Positions 22,218 through 33,484 of a DNA stretch of 64,000 bases are shown in pieces (the stretch's first letter is position 1; every line of letters begins with the position of its first letter). The notes beneath the pieces are model-generated. The model did no database searches. It saw only the letters and a list, made by a program, of their open reading frames with translations, and was not told the DNA's origin. Both the position numbers and the translations under genes were made by a program. The stretch covers positions 127,977,641 through 128,041,640 of the forward strand of contig NC_061862.1 in assembly GCF_907164915.1 (NCBI RefSeq), written 5' to 3'. Origin of the DNA: Impatiens glandulifera. Its lineage: Eukaryota; Streptophyta; Magnoliopsida; Ericales; Balsaminaceae.

Positions 22218-22885
22218 TATAATAAATTGTAAACCTATAATAATTTATCAATTAACTAGTATTCAAAAAAAATACTCCTCCTCATTTTTTGAGGCAAATT
22301 TTTTAATTAAGTCATTATATTCTAAATACTTTTTTTCAGTTGATATCATAATGAAAAAAATACTTCATTCGTGATATATTGTGTATGATGTGTCTATAAT
22401 GAAAAAAATGTAATAGGTATTTTAAAATGAGATGAGATTATGAAGATAAATATAAGAATAAGAACAAATAAAAAAAATAATTGAAGAGCATTAAAATTAA
22501 GGTTGAATTTATGATAAAAAATTTTAATTTATTAAAGATGGAAAGCGGCTAACTAAAATATAAACAATATAGTTAGGGTTAGTGATATAAAAGGGTTATA
22601 ATAAGAATAAATAGAAAATGATCCTAATGATAAAAAATAATAAAATATTTACACAAGAGAAAAATTAATATATTATTATATTAGATAACAGAGAGAAATA
22701 AGTAATATATATTATTATATAATATGGAAAGAGAAAAATATATTATTATATATTTGATATTTTATAATATATAATTAATAGTATAATTAATAATATTATA
22801 TACTAAAAAATTAGAAAATTTGGGGCCCTAAAAAATTAGGGCTCTATGCAACTGCATTGGTTGCATTGCACTACGGTCGAGCCTG
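21986..22885. mobile_element. Non-autonomous hAT-type element, 900 bp
   Basis: Left end CAGGGCCGGTCCCGAG and right end (inverse) CAGGCTCGACCGTAG form imperfect inverted repeats of the CAGGG type seen in plant hAT elements. The flanking 8-mers CCCTAAAC (21978-21985) and CGCTAGAC (22886-22893) match at 6 of 8 positions, consistent with an old 8-bp duplication. A directly repeated CAAATTTAAATTTTGTGGC lies near the left end. The interior is AT-rich with no transposase. Confidence 0.65.
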
Positions 22886-24169
22886 CGCTAGACCAATTTA
22901 AAATAAGACACTCTAATTTTGAATTTTCCTATTTTACCCATTTTCTTTTGCGCCTAAATTATACTTGATTGGTCATTTAGGGAGTTTCTAGTTGATTGGG
23001 ATACGTTCCCCATTAACTCCTGAGCAAGTAGCTTCTTTTCGGAGGAAAAATGACCGCTTCTAGAGATTTCTAGAAAAATCTTATTTGGATGTTCTTCGGG
23101 CGCTCTTGTTCTTCAAATATGCGGGTGTAGGGAAGGACGACGACGGTCGTGGAACGCTTCTTGGCGTTGGCGTCTAGTACGCGATGGTAGTAGGGTTTCA
23201 CTCGAGCCAACTTTCGTTGGGAATCGATAGATTTTTTTTCCTACAAAAATACAAAACACAAAATTAATACAATTAATTTAATAATATATAGACTATTTAT
23301 TTATTCATTATTTAAACCATTTTAATTTTATTTAAAATGTCTAAATTTAATTAATTTAAAAACATAATGCATACCATATTATTTCAAAATTATTTATTTA
23401 TTTTTATTCTCATGCAATGAACCCTATATGAATTTTGGAAAATATTTTTAATGGTTCGAAATCTCAATAACAAATGATATCTATTAGTATTTATTTATTT
23501 AGAGATTATCTTTAAATTTCTGTTGGATTATAAAACTAGATTTTTTTTTTCTAACATTGCCGTCATTTTATTGGTTCTATATCATGTGCTGGGCGAATCT
23601 ATATTACATTCCACCTAACTCGAATTTTTGGATCCGTTCATGATCATATTACTGTATAACTGTGTTTCTTGACCAATTACTTCTAGTTATATTTATTTTA
23701 TTCTATGATACACTTATTTTTTGTTTGGTTATGGAAGATTGTAACCCATATGCTTTCTAGTTTTGATTCCTTGTTGTCGTGGAGTATCGACTCCATATAA
23801 TTGTTTTGATCTCTTTGGACAGTTTCTGGAATGGATAATATGATGCTTCTGACTAGAAAACAAAATGATTTATTGAACCCTTCAACCACTTATTTGATCC
23901 TCCTTTTCTTATTATTAGTGATTTAATTTGGTTTTTTTTATATTCGTAATAGTTTGTTTCACTACCTAACAAATGAGTACCTCCAAAGTAGGCTACTTTA
24001 ACAAGCAAAACAAAATAAAAGTTGATATTATGTCATTTAATTAAATTGACTGACATTATTGTCACTATTAAAAGAAAAAAGAGTATTATAAGAGTATACA
24101 TAGAAGTGGTAAAATTAACAAGTCATCGAGTACTTTTGTATAATATATATATATATATATATATAAATT
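22886..24169. other. Unassigned intergenic region
   Basis: The part from about 22900 to 23400 is GC-richer and then AT-rich, a pattern like the gypsy LTRs, and may be another LTR fragment; no terminal motif confirms this. From 23500 to 24000 there are short frames without recognisable resemblance. No RNA gene seen. Confidence 0.35.
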
Positions 24170-24291
24170 TATTATAAAGGGGAATCAGAGCAGGTCACCG
24201 CATAATTTTTATTGCACTGGTGACCACTTTATATATTTTTAACGAAAATACTCTCGTCGCCCTTCACGTTTCGCGAAGGGAAAAGGTTCTT

Positions 24292-24298
24292 TATATAA
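24292..24298 (+). promoter_or_regulatory. TATA-like box in the left MULE arm
   Basis: TATATAA followed by a pyrimidine-rich CTCTCT leader and an ATG at 24522. The mirror copy on the minus strand (about 25887-25895) has the same spacing to its own leader and ATG. The element therefore carries two inward-facing, convergent promoter-like modules. Confidence 0.5.
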
Positions 24299-24521
24299 AT
24301 ACTCAATTTTTTTAAAATTTCGTTATTTTCTTTTCTCTCTCTTCTCTCTCTACTCCGCCAGATCTCTCTCTCACAACGACGACGGCGACGGAACCCTAAA
24401 CGAACACATATACATATTGACGACCAAAACTCGTTATAATATTATGTGTTCATCTTATTGTTCATCATACATATTGATTTATGTTCTTATTTTCATTATG
24501 TTTATCTTCAAACCTTAAACC

Positions 24522-24593
24522 ATGAGGTTGTTCTTATTGTTCATCTTGTTCATATTGGTTATTCATCTTTTTGATGATGATATTTACAGATGA
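24522..24593 (+). pseudogene. Short signal-peptide-like frame in the left MULE arm
   Basis: Encodes 23 aa beginning MRLFLLFILFILVIHLFD, a basic residue followed by a strongly hydrophobic stretch, then a stop. The right-arm copy is open for 77 codons. The left copy differs by a short length change at the GATGATGATATT segment that shifts the frame into TGA. It may be a broken copy of the right-arm frame, or neither may be translated. Confidence 0.4.
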
Positions 24594-25091
24594 TGCTCTA
24601 ATTAGTTCCGTTTCAGGAAAGATTCGTGTGATCTTGTGAAGCGGCACGGTGGTCACGCGAAACGACACGGTCATCACGTGAAGGTTCATCGCGTTACGCG
24701 AAGCGGCACAATCGTCACGTGAAGGGTCATCCCTTGTAGTGAAGGGCCATCCCTTGGGCGTTTTGTTTACCTTTTGACTCATATTTTTTGGAAGTTTTCG
24801 TTGTTCAATGTTCTTTGTATCTTCTGATGTTTTAAGATTGCCTAGAAAGGAAGCTGTTAAGGTGATTAATAATACACTTGTTTCTGTTGTATCTTTTTCA
24901 CTGGTTTTAGTGGATGATTATCCAATTGTTGAATTATCTTAAATTTGGTTCTTTGTGACAATTGTTTTTTGAGAAATTTATAAGGCCTTGTTGTTTCAAA
25001 TAACCTTAATTACTGTAAATTATAGATTTTTAATTCGAAAATGAGTTTATTTGAAATTAATCTCAAATCAATTGAGATTTACACCTATAGA

Positions 25092-25574
25092 CTAAGACGA
25101 AAACATAGTAGAGAAAAGATTGATAGAGTTAAGGATACAATGTTTGTTCATAATATTCAGCATAACCCTAAATCTATTCAAATTAAAGCTCTTAAATAAA
25201 AAGTAAACCTGAGAAAAAGTCTCAACCATAGTTAGGAACTTAATTGATAAGGCAAGACATACAAATAGGCCTGAATATGAGAAGATGACAGATTCTTTAA
25301 TCAAACAAAACAAATAAAATAATTCTTCATTCAGCTGAAAAACAATAGAAGTCGAATTTGGTGTTTTACACAAATCTAAGTACAACTCCGCCATAGCACG
25401 TACGCATATCGCGTGACGATCGATCCGCTTCACGTGATCACCGTGCCGCTTCACGTAACACGATTGGCCTTCGCGTGACCACTGTGTCGCTTCCCATAAC
25501 GCGATGGGCCTTTGCGTGCCAACTGTGCTGCTTTGCGTGACGACCATGCCGTTTCTCGAGATCACATGAATCAT
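25092..25574 (-). CDS. Hypothetical 160-aa frame spanning MULE arm and interior
   Basis: The longest open frame in the element. It runs through the 21-bp repeats in another frame (GMVVTQSSTVGTQRPIALWE) and then into the AT-rich interior, whose translation is hydrophobic (LFVCLALSIKFL). It overlaps the 77-aa frame. I see no known domain. It may be chance, because it uses the repeat array and an AT-rich tract. Confidence 0.2.
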   Translation of the reverse strand: MIHVISRNGMVVTQSSTVGTQRPIALWEATQWSREGQSCYVKRHGDHVKRIDRHAICVRAMAELYLDLCKTPNSTSIVFQLNEELFYLFCLIKESVIFSYSGLFVCLALSIKFLTMVETFSQVYFLFKSFNLNRFRVMLNIMNKHCILNSINLFSTMFSS

Positions 25575-25671
25575 CCCTGAAACAGAACCGATTTAGAGCA
25601 TCATCTGTAAATATCATATCGAAAAGATGAACAACCAATATGAACAAGATAAACAATAAGAACAACCTCAT
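25438..25671 (-). CDS. Hypothetical 77-aa frame in the right MULE arm, signal-peptide-like start
   Basis: Starts MRLFLLFILFILVVHLFD, which looks like a hydrophobic signal or anchor. An acidic TDDALNRF segment follows, then imperfect 7-residue units (KRHGRHA, KQHSWHA, KAHRVMG) encoded by 21-bp DNA repeats. It sits behind a TATA-like box and a CTCTCT leader at the same spacing as in the other arm. No family resemblance. A TTTACAG just upstream of GATGATGC could also be a splice acceptor, so the true product, if any, may differ. Confidence 0.35.
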   Translation of the reverse strand: MRLFLLFILFILVVHLFDMIFTDDALNRFCFRDDSCDLEKRHGRHAKQHSWHAKAHRVMGSDTVVTRRPIVLREAAR

Positions 25672-26062
25672 GGTTTAGGGTTTGAAGATGAACATAATGA
25701 AATAAGAACATAAATCGATACGTATAATGAACAATAAGATGAACACATGATATTAGAACGAGTTTTGATTATCGATCTGTATACGTGTTCGTTTATGGTT
25801 CCGTCGTTGTCGTCGTGGCCGTCGCGAGATAGAACGCAGAGTAGAGAGAGAAAGGAAAATAACGAAATGAAATTTTTTTTGAGTATTTATATAAAGAACC
25901 TTTTCCCTTTGCGAAACGTAAATGTGTATCGAGTTACGCGATGGGGGTATTTTCGTCAAAAAAATATAAAGTGGTCACCAACGTAATAAAACTTATGCGG
26001 TGACCACATATACAAATAAATGGATCTTTAGAGTCATTTTCTCCAATTACCCCTATTATAAA

Positions 26063-27042
26063 AGCCTCGCAAATATTTAAATATTAGAAAATAAAGAGTT
26101 AACATTGTGAAACTTCTTGTAATCAAACAACATACGGAGTTACCTTGAAACAAGAATCTGAAAACTTAATCATACTATCCTGACATTCTTACTTTAAAGA
26201 AAATATTTTCAATAACAAATAAGAAATAAGAAGTTAAATATCAAAAAATAAATTGTAAAATAATTTCAATAAAAACGAATTAGTTAAATAAAAATCTAAG
26301 TATGGAGTAATAGGACATATTGTAATAATTAAAATAAAATTATAAGTTAAAAGTATAGAATAATTTTTTCAAATTTTTATGGTGACTCAAAAGATCTTAA
26401 TGATGACTGATGAAGTAGAGTAAACCGAACAAATAAAGCAAACAGTATCGAGAAATTTTCTACGAAATATTTTGAACTGCAGTAAAAATTAAGCAACGTC
26501 GAAAAAAAACTAGGCTATCTTGGTGAGTTTCAAATAAAAATTCTCATTTTCAATCTCAACCACTATGTTAAATGATGACTTATGTTCCCAGTTTATTAGG
26601 GATGAAGTTGTGAGATTAATTCAATGGATTAATTCACAAACAAAAACAAGCAGCATAATACCAAAACTCTAAAAGGATTATCTAATACATAAGTAAATAT
26701 AACATATTAGGATAGCTTAAACTGTATGAGTCCGTACCTAAAATAAAATAACCTAAGTTGTGAAGACTAACTAATTGAATAAATACATAAGTAAATGTAC
26801 AACAAATATGCAGTTTTAGAATGAAAAGAAAACTCAATTGGATGGCTAAATAATTGAACAAATATGACAAGACTTTTAATAATTTGTCCACGTCAAGTAC
26901 ATCACCAAATACCTTCTACATTGCATACATTCTTATCACATTAGACATATTCATAATTCACTGAATCTACATAAACAAAGCATAATAAAACATAATGTAT
27001 GGTAGGATGATAAAAATTATGTATATAAACTTAAAATGAGTA
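26063..27042. other. AT-rich spacer left of the minisatellite LTR element
   Basis: No gene or terminal repeat recognised; the only open frame over 60 codons (minus, 26682-26891) has no resemblance to a known family. Confidence 0.45.
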
Positions 27043-27617
27043 TGTTGAACAAAATGCAATAGATGATGTAAACAATAAAAGGATAAAAGATTTTAACCTG
27101 GTTCACCAAGATAAAACTTGATTACGTCCACCAGTAGAGATAGTATTATTAAGGAGATCAAAACAAAGATTACATTATGACAGACTAGGGTTATGAAACG
27201 AGTATATATAACACTCGGTCTCTCAAACCCTAACAAATACAAAACTGATAGGAAACGATGCTTTCAGTTTTTTAAAGTGTTTGACTACACATTTAAATAA
27301 GTTTCAACTAGGCTAACACCAATATATTGACAAAGAATCTCCAAAATATTGTCACAATATTTTCCTAGTTATATTACCATAACAAAATATTAAATTTCAT
27401 TTTGTGCTAATCTTATTTCTTAAATTAAGATTATACACAAAAAAATATAGTTTCCTTTTGTTCAATATTCTCTTTCCTTACAAACTTAATTCAAGACAAC
27501 TTAACAAATCTCCACATTGACTTGGATTCTCCTAAATGCCCCCAAATGCATTAACCACTGTTGGGATATTATATCTCATCTCTCTCTGATCTAGAGTTGC
27601 CCTAAGACAACTTAACA
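27043..27617 (-). repeat. Left LTR of the minisatellite-bearing element
   Basis: Begins TGTTGAAC and probably ends CTTAACA. It is collinear with 61011-61578: both contain AACAATAAAAG, GGTTCACCAAGATA, AAGGAGATCAAAA or its variant, GACTAGGGTT, CTAACACCAATAT, CTCCAAAATATTGTCACAAT and CTCTCTCTGATC. The 28-bp minisatellite starts directly after it. Orientation is inferred from the decayed primer site beside the second copy. Confidence 0.65.
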
Positions 27618-27879
27618 CATGCATTTCATTAATATTGGATGTCTTAGATTCATTCATCGATGTTGGATGACCCAAATGCACTCATCGATATTAGATGACC
27701 TAGATGCATTAGTAGATGTTAGGTGGCCAAGATGCACTCGTCGATTTTGGATGGTCCAAATGCACTCATCGATGTCAAATGGCTTAGATGCACATGTTGA
27801 TGTTGGATGGCTCTAATGCATTCGATAATATTGGATGACCGAGATGCATTCATCAATGTTAGATGGCCCAAATACATTC
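27618..27879. repeat. 28-bp minisatellite, array part 1
   Basis: About nine units of the type GATGGCCCAAATGCA followed by TTCGTCGATGTTG, period 28 bp (for example TTGGATGAC at 27663 and TTAGATGAC at 27691). It is cut at 27879 by the gypsy nest and resumes at 59985. Confidence 0.9.
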
Positions 27880-29754
27880 TATAACCCCGGGAAATCCCTT
27901 ATCCCAGAAAAACTCTAGGTTCGAGAAATTTTAACCTCAGTTTGCGTGCCGAAAATCATTTAATAAAAATATTATTTAAAAGATTTATAAAAAAATTATT
28001 TTAATATTTTAAAATTAATTATACCAATAAATAATTATTATGATCAATTTTAAATAATCCTTTAGATTTAAAATAATCAGATCACAATTTGATTGAAAGA
28101 AATCGGTATTTTAAATTAAAAAATAATTAATTTAAAAGATTATTTACTTGATAAAAGAGTCGTCAATTTGATTATTAGTTCAAATTTAATAAAAAAAAAG
28201 TCTGTATACGTATATAAACGTAATTTATTAGAGATTCGATTGAGTTTGATGTTTGGTGATACTCGTGGAAGAGTTTTCAAACTATATCCTTCGTACCTGT
28301 TAAAGAACGGTTTCTACTTTATAAAATTTTAGCTTTTTATAAAACTGGTTTTTATTACGTTTTATTTAATCAATTATTTTTTAAGTCCTAGACATGTATA
28401 AGATCTATTTGTATTTAAAATTATAGAATAATATTTAAATGCTAATACATGTGATTGATGTCGGCGATTATTGTGGAAAACACTATGAGTTGGAGAACAC
28501 TCCTGAACTCTTTTAGAAGCTATGTGAAAATCTAGAACTGAACTCTAAGGCTTTACACGAGATTTTAAAATTTTCAAGAAAAGCTTGAAAATTTTAATGG
28601 CGGATTTAGTGAGAAGTGGATTGAAGGCTTGGGATTTAACTCATTGGTTTCATCTTGGCTGAGGAGGGCTATTTATAGCCTCTTTAATTCGGTTGAACGA
28701 TCAAGTAGATCGAATTTCAGACAAAAGGTCATTAATGGCTTTGGTATGTTTTTCTTTCCACCTGATCTTTCAGGCGATGGTTGAACATATGATCGTAGGT
28801 GAAATGATCACCATGTTAGGGTGATCATTCCAACTTTGAAATCAGGTCATTTGGTGGATTATTAACCGAGTTCCATCTTTTAAAAATCAAAGATTTCGGC
28901 CGATATTGATCTAGTTTGTCGCGAGGAAGAAGACAAACCATGGTTGAAAACAACGACATTTTCTTCTTCCGCGTTTAAGCACTGAGGGAGCCTTGAAACA
29001 ACATCATTCTGGCCAAAGCGTGGATGCCTAAGTGTTTCATCAGTGCTGGGCGTGTCGTCCACGTCTAGACTAACGACCTTGAGACCCATGTTAGTTGATT
29101 GAGGGTTGTGCGGAAGCGCTTTTCTTTTGTTGTAGCGGGAAACGTGGCTTGCTTTGGCGCATTGGATGTAGCTAGGGTGCTAATCCGATGACTTTGTGGT
29201 CTGCTACACTCGTTTCTCTTGTATTCGACTACACTATTTCATAGACATTTTCCATCATTGGAGCTTGCTTGAAATTGGTTTTTTCAACTCCTTTTGGCTT
29301 AATTTTCGACCTGCAAAATACATAAAATAGTTTGAATAGACATTTAATTTATTTTGTCTATTTATTTTATTTTATTTTCATATTTTGGGGGCTTTTATTT
29401 TATGAAAAAATCATTTAATTTATTAAAAAAAATTATTACTCAAAAGTTTCATGTTGAAATTGACGGTAACCATTAATTTGGGATAAAAATTGATACAACA
29501 TTGATCTCAAATTATTTATTTTAATTTTCTTTAGCCCTTAAAATTAATTTGGGATAAAATAAATACAACATTTATCTTAAATTATTTTATTTTATTTTTG
29601 TAGTCCTTTATTTTAATTAATTGAGATTTAATTAATACAATAATTATTCCAATTAATTGTTTAATAATGATTTGGTCTTGATTTTAATTATCTTGAATTT
29701 ATTTATTCAAAATAATTATTTAAAAATTTGGTAGGTAAAATTCTAGTGTTTGCA
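27880..29754 (-). repeat. Gypsy LTR (element 3' LTR, left in the window)
   Basis: 1875 bp. Shares ordered blocks with the LTR at 58229: TTTAATAAAAATATTATTT, TTTGGTGATACTCG or its variant, GACATGTATA, GGCTTTACACGAGATT, GCTATTTATAGCCTC, TTCCATCTTT with AAAAATCAAAGAT, and TTAATTTGGGATAAA. GGCTATTTATAGCC at about 28668 is a TATA-containing palindrome that could be part of the LTR promoter. Confidence 0.88.
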
Positions 29755-30199
29755 GAGTACCCCACTCAAACCGAGTTTGATTACAACAAATTAGTTTTTG
29801 AAAATATGTGTTAGAGTATGACATATAACACTATGTTTTCCTATCCAATTTATAATTTTTTTTATAGTGGTAATAGAAAGATAGAACATGGAGGGGGTGG
29901 ATGTCGGTGTTGTCTTCGTGGTGCTACGTGTAGCGTTAGTTGAAGTCTTTTGTGCATTCATCCATGATGGTTAATATTTTTTCCAACAATTATCCTAACA
30001 AGGATTTTTTGGACCAAAGGTGGTTTGGTTTTTGACGGATCATAACAAAGTACTTATATAGGTCGATGGTACAAGGATGACTATAGATATTGTTTAAGAA
30101 AAACTTGTATCTTGACTAAACGTGAATATAATCAAATTATTAATGCCAGATGTATTATTCTTGGAACTATCGACCGATAGTATTTGATTAAAGTTTGAT
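29755..30199 (-). other. Gypsy 3' non-coding end with degenerate purine tract
   Basis: Immediately inside the LTR the minus strand reads GAGTGGGGTACTC, the likely decayed polypurine tract. The rest shows no frame with resemblance and grades into the 103-bp array. Confidence 0.5.
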
Positions 30200-30683
30200 G
30201 GGATAGTCATACATAAATGGTCGTAGTCAGTGCTACTAGACAAGGCATAAGTGAACATGAAAATTGATAACTATATTTATGTGAGTTACTAGGAAGTAAT
30301 GTTTAGAGCGATCGTGTATGAATGATCGATGTATTATCAACATATAAATTAAGTTGAACGTGAAAGTTACCAAACTTGTTTACGTGAATTACAAACAAGT
30401 AACGTCTCATGATCATACATATATGATCAAATTACTATTAACAGATAGATAGAATCTTGACGTGAATGTTAATAAACGACTCACAGAAGTTCCAAACAAG
30501 TAACGTTTAAAGCGATCATGTATGAATGATTGAAGTACTATCAATAAATCGGTTTAATTTTGACGTGAATATTAATAAACTATTCACGTGGTTACTAACA
30601 AGTAACATTTTGAGTGATCAGATATGAATGATCGAAGTAATATCAATAAATATGATTAATTTTGACTTGAATGTTAATAAACT
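30200..30683. repeat. ~103-bp hairpin-rich tandem array, left part
   Basis: About four units. Each contains GATCATGTAAAAATGATC, the pair GTGAAT...ATTCAC around TAATAAACT, and GTTACTAACAAGTAAC, so three inverted repeats per unit. The array is cut by copia-2 at AAACT and continues at 39880. Confidence 0.85.
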
Positions 30684-30839
30684 TGTTGGGTCAAATTATT
30701 TTGACTAAGTGTTGAAATAGTTTGACAATTGGGATTTTGATGATGAAATGATTTATGTGTTTTGATGCAGGTGTATCGAAATCAGATTTCATAAGACTAG
30801 GTTCTAATGAGGTTCATTAGACCGATTTGGCATTAGATG

Positions 30840-31330
30840 CACGGTGTTAGACGTGCAGTCTAACTGGAGGATTAGATGTGTAGTCTAACTCGTGGAGTTA
30901 GACGTGTAGTCTAATATATTCGGAATTAGACGTGCTAGTCTAATGGATTGTGAAAGTTAGACGTGGAGTCTAACTCCTTCAGATTAGTCTGAAGTGGAAC
31001 GGAATTAGAAGTGCAGTGTAGCTCGTGGAGTTAGACGTGCAATCTAATAGAAAGAGAAAGTTAGTCGTGTAGTCTAACTCCTTCAGACAAGTCTGAAGTA
31101 GAACCGGAATTAGACGTACAGTCTAACTCATGGAGTTAGACGTGCAGTCTAATGGTTTGTGAAAGTTAGATGTGAAGTCTAATTGGTGAAAGTTAGACGT
31201 GTAGTCTAATTCCTTCAGATTAGTCTGAAGTGATTGTAATTAGACGTAAGTCTAATCCCATTAGACCAGGTGGTCTAATGGATTCTTCTCTTAGACGGGG
31301 ACGTTTGATTTCATTAGACGAGGTCGTCTA
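30840..31330. repeat. TTAGAC/GTCTAA inverted-repeat cluster in copia-2 5' LTR
   Basis: Repeated TTAGACGTGCAGTCTAA-type hairpins at irregular spacing, mixed with CTTCAGA-TCTGAAG pairs. A perfect 10-bp inverted pair CCATTAGACC / GGTCTAATGG with a 4-base loop lies at about 31258-31281. The 3' LTR version (about 38590-39010) has a different number and order of units. Confidence 0.85.
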
Positions 31331-31642
31331 ACTGAAATACGTCTAATGATATGCTTAAGCAATCTGCTTGAAGCTAGCACCCGCCTACCCACGTGCTATA
31401 GTTGTACGCTACTCCTGTTCCACTTTCTAGTGAAGATCAGTAAGATAGCTAGACGCAACCAACCAACGAATGTCACGTAAGAGAATATCCTTCACACTAC
31501 TTGTTTTGCAGGTACATCCCTAAAGAATATTCGGCGCACTACCATTTGGAGTACGGCTCAGAACCTGCTGTGTACTATGGAGGAGTTCCAATGGAATAGT
31601 GCCATGTTTCATTCTAAAAATTCGACCGTTGATACCTGTGCA

Positions 31643-31649
31643 TATTTAA
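31643..31649 (+). promoter_or_regulatory. Putative LTR TATA box, copia-2 5' LTR
   Basis: TATTTAA between TTCGACCGTTG (upstream) and AAGGACAACG (downstream), the same arrangement as in the copia-1 LTRs. The 3' LTR copy is at 39317-39323. Confidence 0.5.
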
Positions 31650-32208
31650 AGATTCTAAAGGACAACGGATATGATGCTGGACGGAATAACAGAGAGAGAA
31701 ATCAGTCGATCATCTTGCTGAAATTACTGAGAAATCAAGCTTTTGAATATTCATATTGTGAGCTGCTTTCCTGGTTATACTGTGTGTTAATCAAGAGAGA
31801 GTTAGAATAAAAGCATCCTTTAGCTGAGTGATATTCTTCATCTTGTAAGTTGAACAGAGCGTGTTCTGTTCAACAGTGAGCTAAGTGTGTGCAAACTGTA
31901 TTTGATTCGAATAATATTATAGTGAATCCTTCCGGTAGTTGGAAGAAGGGATGACATAGGAGAGTTTGTTCCGAACATTCATAACCAAACTGTTGTGTGT
32001 TTTCATTTCTGTCATCTTCACATTCTTCATCTTGAGCTTCAAACCTATGTAAACAATTCCGCCTTGATTTTGTTTCAAGTGTTTACAAGGGTTTGCGTAG
32101 AATAGAAAGCGAATTAAATCCCTAACAAGATTTCTTTCAAACCGTTTTTCATAAGCCTTCATCAATAGCCAGACCCCTATCTCTATTGATAAAGCCGATC
32201 CTATCAAT

Positions 32209-32220
32209 TGGTATCAGAGC
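32209..32220 (+). other. Primer-binding site of copia-2
   Basis: TGGTATCAGAGC, complementary to the initiator methionine tRNA 3' end, two bases after the 5' LTR. Confidence 0.9.
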
Positions 32221-32255
32221 CCTGTTTCTATTCTTAAACTCAAAGATCCTTAATC

Positions 32256-33359
32256 ATGTCCACCATCAATGAGATTCCTATTTTGTCAAGAGACAACTGT
32301 GAATACTGGATGATGAGAATGCAAGCTCACTTGGCTGCCCTTGATTGTGATATGTGGAGCGTCATTACTGATGGCCCCATAAAGATTTCGAAGACAAGAA
32401 GTGATATGACTACTGAAGACAAGATGGCCAACAACCTGGATAATGTTGCTAAGAACATTTTGTATCAGTCGATCAACATGAACGTGCTCTATGAAATCAA
32501 GTCATGTTCCTCTACTAAAGAGATATGGGATAAGCTTACTCAGATCTATGGTAGAAACGCTCAAGCAAATAAGGATTGGAAAGTTTTCATGTGTGTTGAA
32601 AACAAATCCAAATGGGCTGATAACGACTCAGAGGAGTCCCCTGCTGAAAGAGAGACTGAAGATGTTACATGCTTGATGGCAAATGACCAATCCAAGGTAA
32701 ACGACATCTCTACCCCAGAATTTACAAATGAAGAGTTAACTAATGCACTCAACGAAATGGCCATTGAGTACAAAAAGTTAAATGACTCTTTTTACGAAAT
32801 GAAATTAAAATATAAATCAACTGCTCTTTCTTTTAACAAAGAATCTTAATCAAATTTTTTTGACGAAAACATAGCAGAGATCTCATCTGAGAATGAGATG
32901 CTCAAAGAACAGATTCAAATTCTTTCATCTGAAAACAAGAGGTTAAACTATGTTGTTAGTGCATGGACAAGGTCTGGAGAGGCTGTCAAACATCATATCA
33001 GCATGTTAAAACCTGTTGGATCTAGATCTGGTCTAGGATTTGACAGTGATGACCCTAACCTGTCCTGTAAAACGTCAAACTTAGCAAATGACAAGCTTAA
33101 GCCAATAAGCTTCGTTAAGGGAAGTTTGACTAACAGTGAATCTGATCCCATTCATGAAAAAGTAGCTTTTAAGAATGAAATAACTTATGTTCCGCCGATT
33201 GTTAGTTGGATGAAGAATAGATTAGAAGTAGCAAACAAGTCTGGCAGTCTAAAACCTTACTCAAAGTCAAGGAGTTTTAAAAAAAAAAGTCTTCTTCAAA
33301 AACTAAGGGCTCAGTGGCTAGCAGAAAGTCGTCTGCTAAGTCAAAAACATACGCATTAA
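32256..33359 (+). pseudogene. Copia-2 gag with internal deletion
   Basis: Starts MSTINEIPILSRDNCEYW and is open for 197 codons to a stop at 32847-32849, then continues in the same frame at 32898-33359. The UBN2-type domain (LDNVAKNILYQ, EIWDKLTQIYG) runs to about 32570 and then jumps directly to the acidic post-knuckle linker (DNDSEES). By comparison with copia-1, about 540 bases including the CCHC knuckle are missing. The C-terminal VSWMKNRLEVANK segment matches copia-1 (10555-10590 region). Without the zinc knuckle, RNA packaging should fail. Confidence 0.87.
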
Positions 33360-33484
33360 TCACAGCACAAAATGAGAAATCCATCATAATAACTCAAATA
33401 TGGATTCCTAAGGGACTGATTGACCGATGACCCAATTGAATGTGGGTACCAAAAGATTGTAAATATTGTTTTGTGTAGGTACAA

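Larger units (their letters stand above)
24179..26053. mobile_element. Mutator-type (MULE) element with ~600-bp inverted arms, 1875 bp
   Basis: Bounded by GGGG...CCCC and a perfect 9-bp duplication TATTATAAA (24170-24178 and 26054-26062), the Mutator hallmark length. The arms (about 24190-24790 and 25400-26035) are inverted copies. They share the GGTCACCGCATAA motif, a TATATAA box, the leader, an ATG-headed short frame and the following 21-bp repeats. The right arm has an extra 20-30 bases near its tip. The middle (about 24790-25400) is unique and AT-rich. No MURA-type transposase is present. Confidence 0.87.
30684..32206 (+). repeat. Copia-2 5' LTR
   Basis: 1523 bp. Contains an irregular hairpin region (about 30840-31330) and a promoter-like module: CCAATGG near 31588, TTCGACCGTTG near 31621, TATTTAA at 31643-31649 and AAGGACAACG near 31658. 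The 77-codon open frame at 31577-31810 overlaps this module, recurs in the other LTR, and is probably non-coding. Confidence 0.92.

Noticed and set aside
25747..25986. 79-codon plus-strand and 68-codon minus-strand frames
   Set aside because: They lie in the promoter/leader part of the MULE right arm and are not preserved in the left arm.
31577..31810. 77-codon plus-strand frame, repeated at 39206-39448
   Set aside because: It lies over the LTR promoter module and is present twice only because LTRs are duplicates; no family resemblance.
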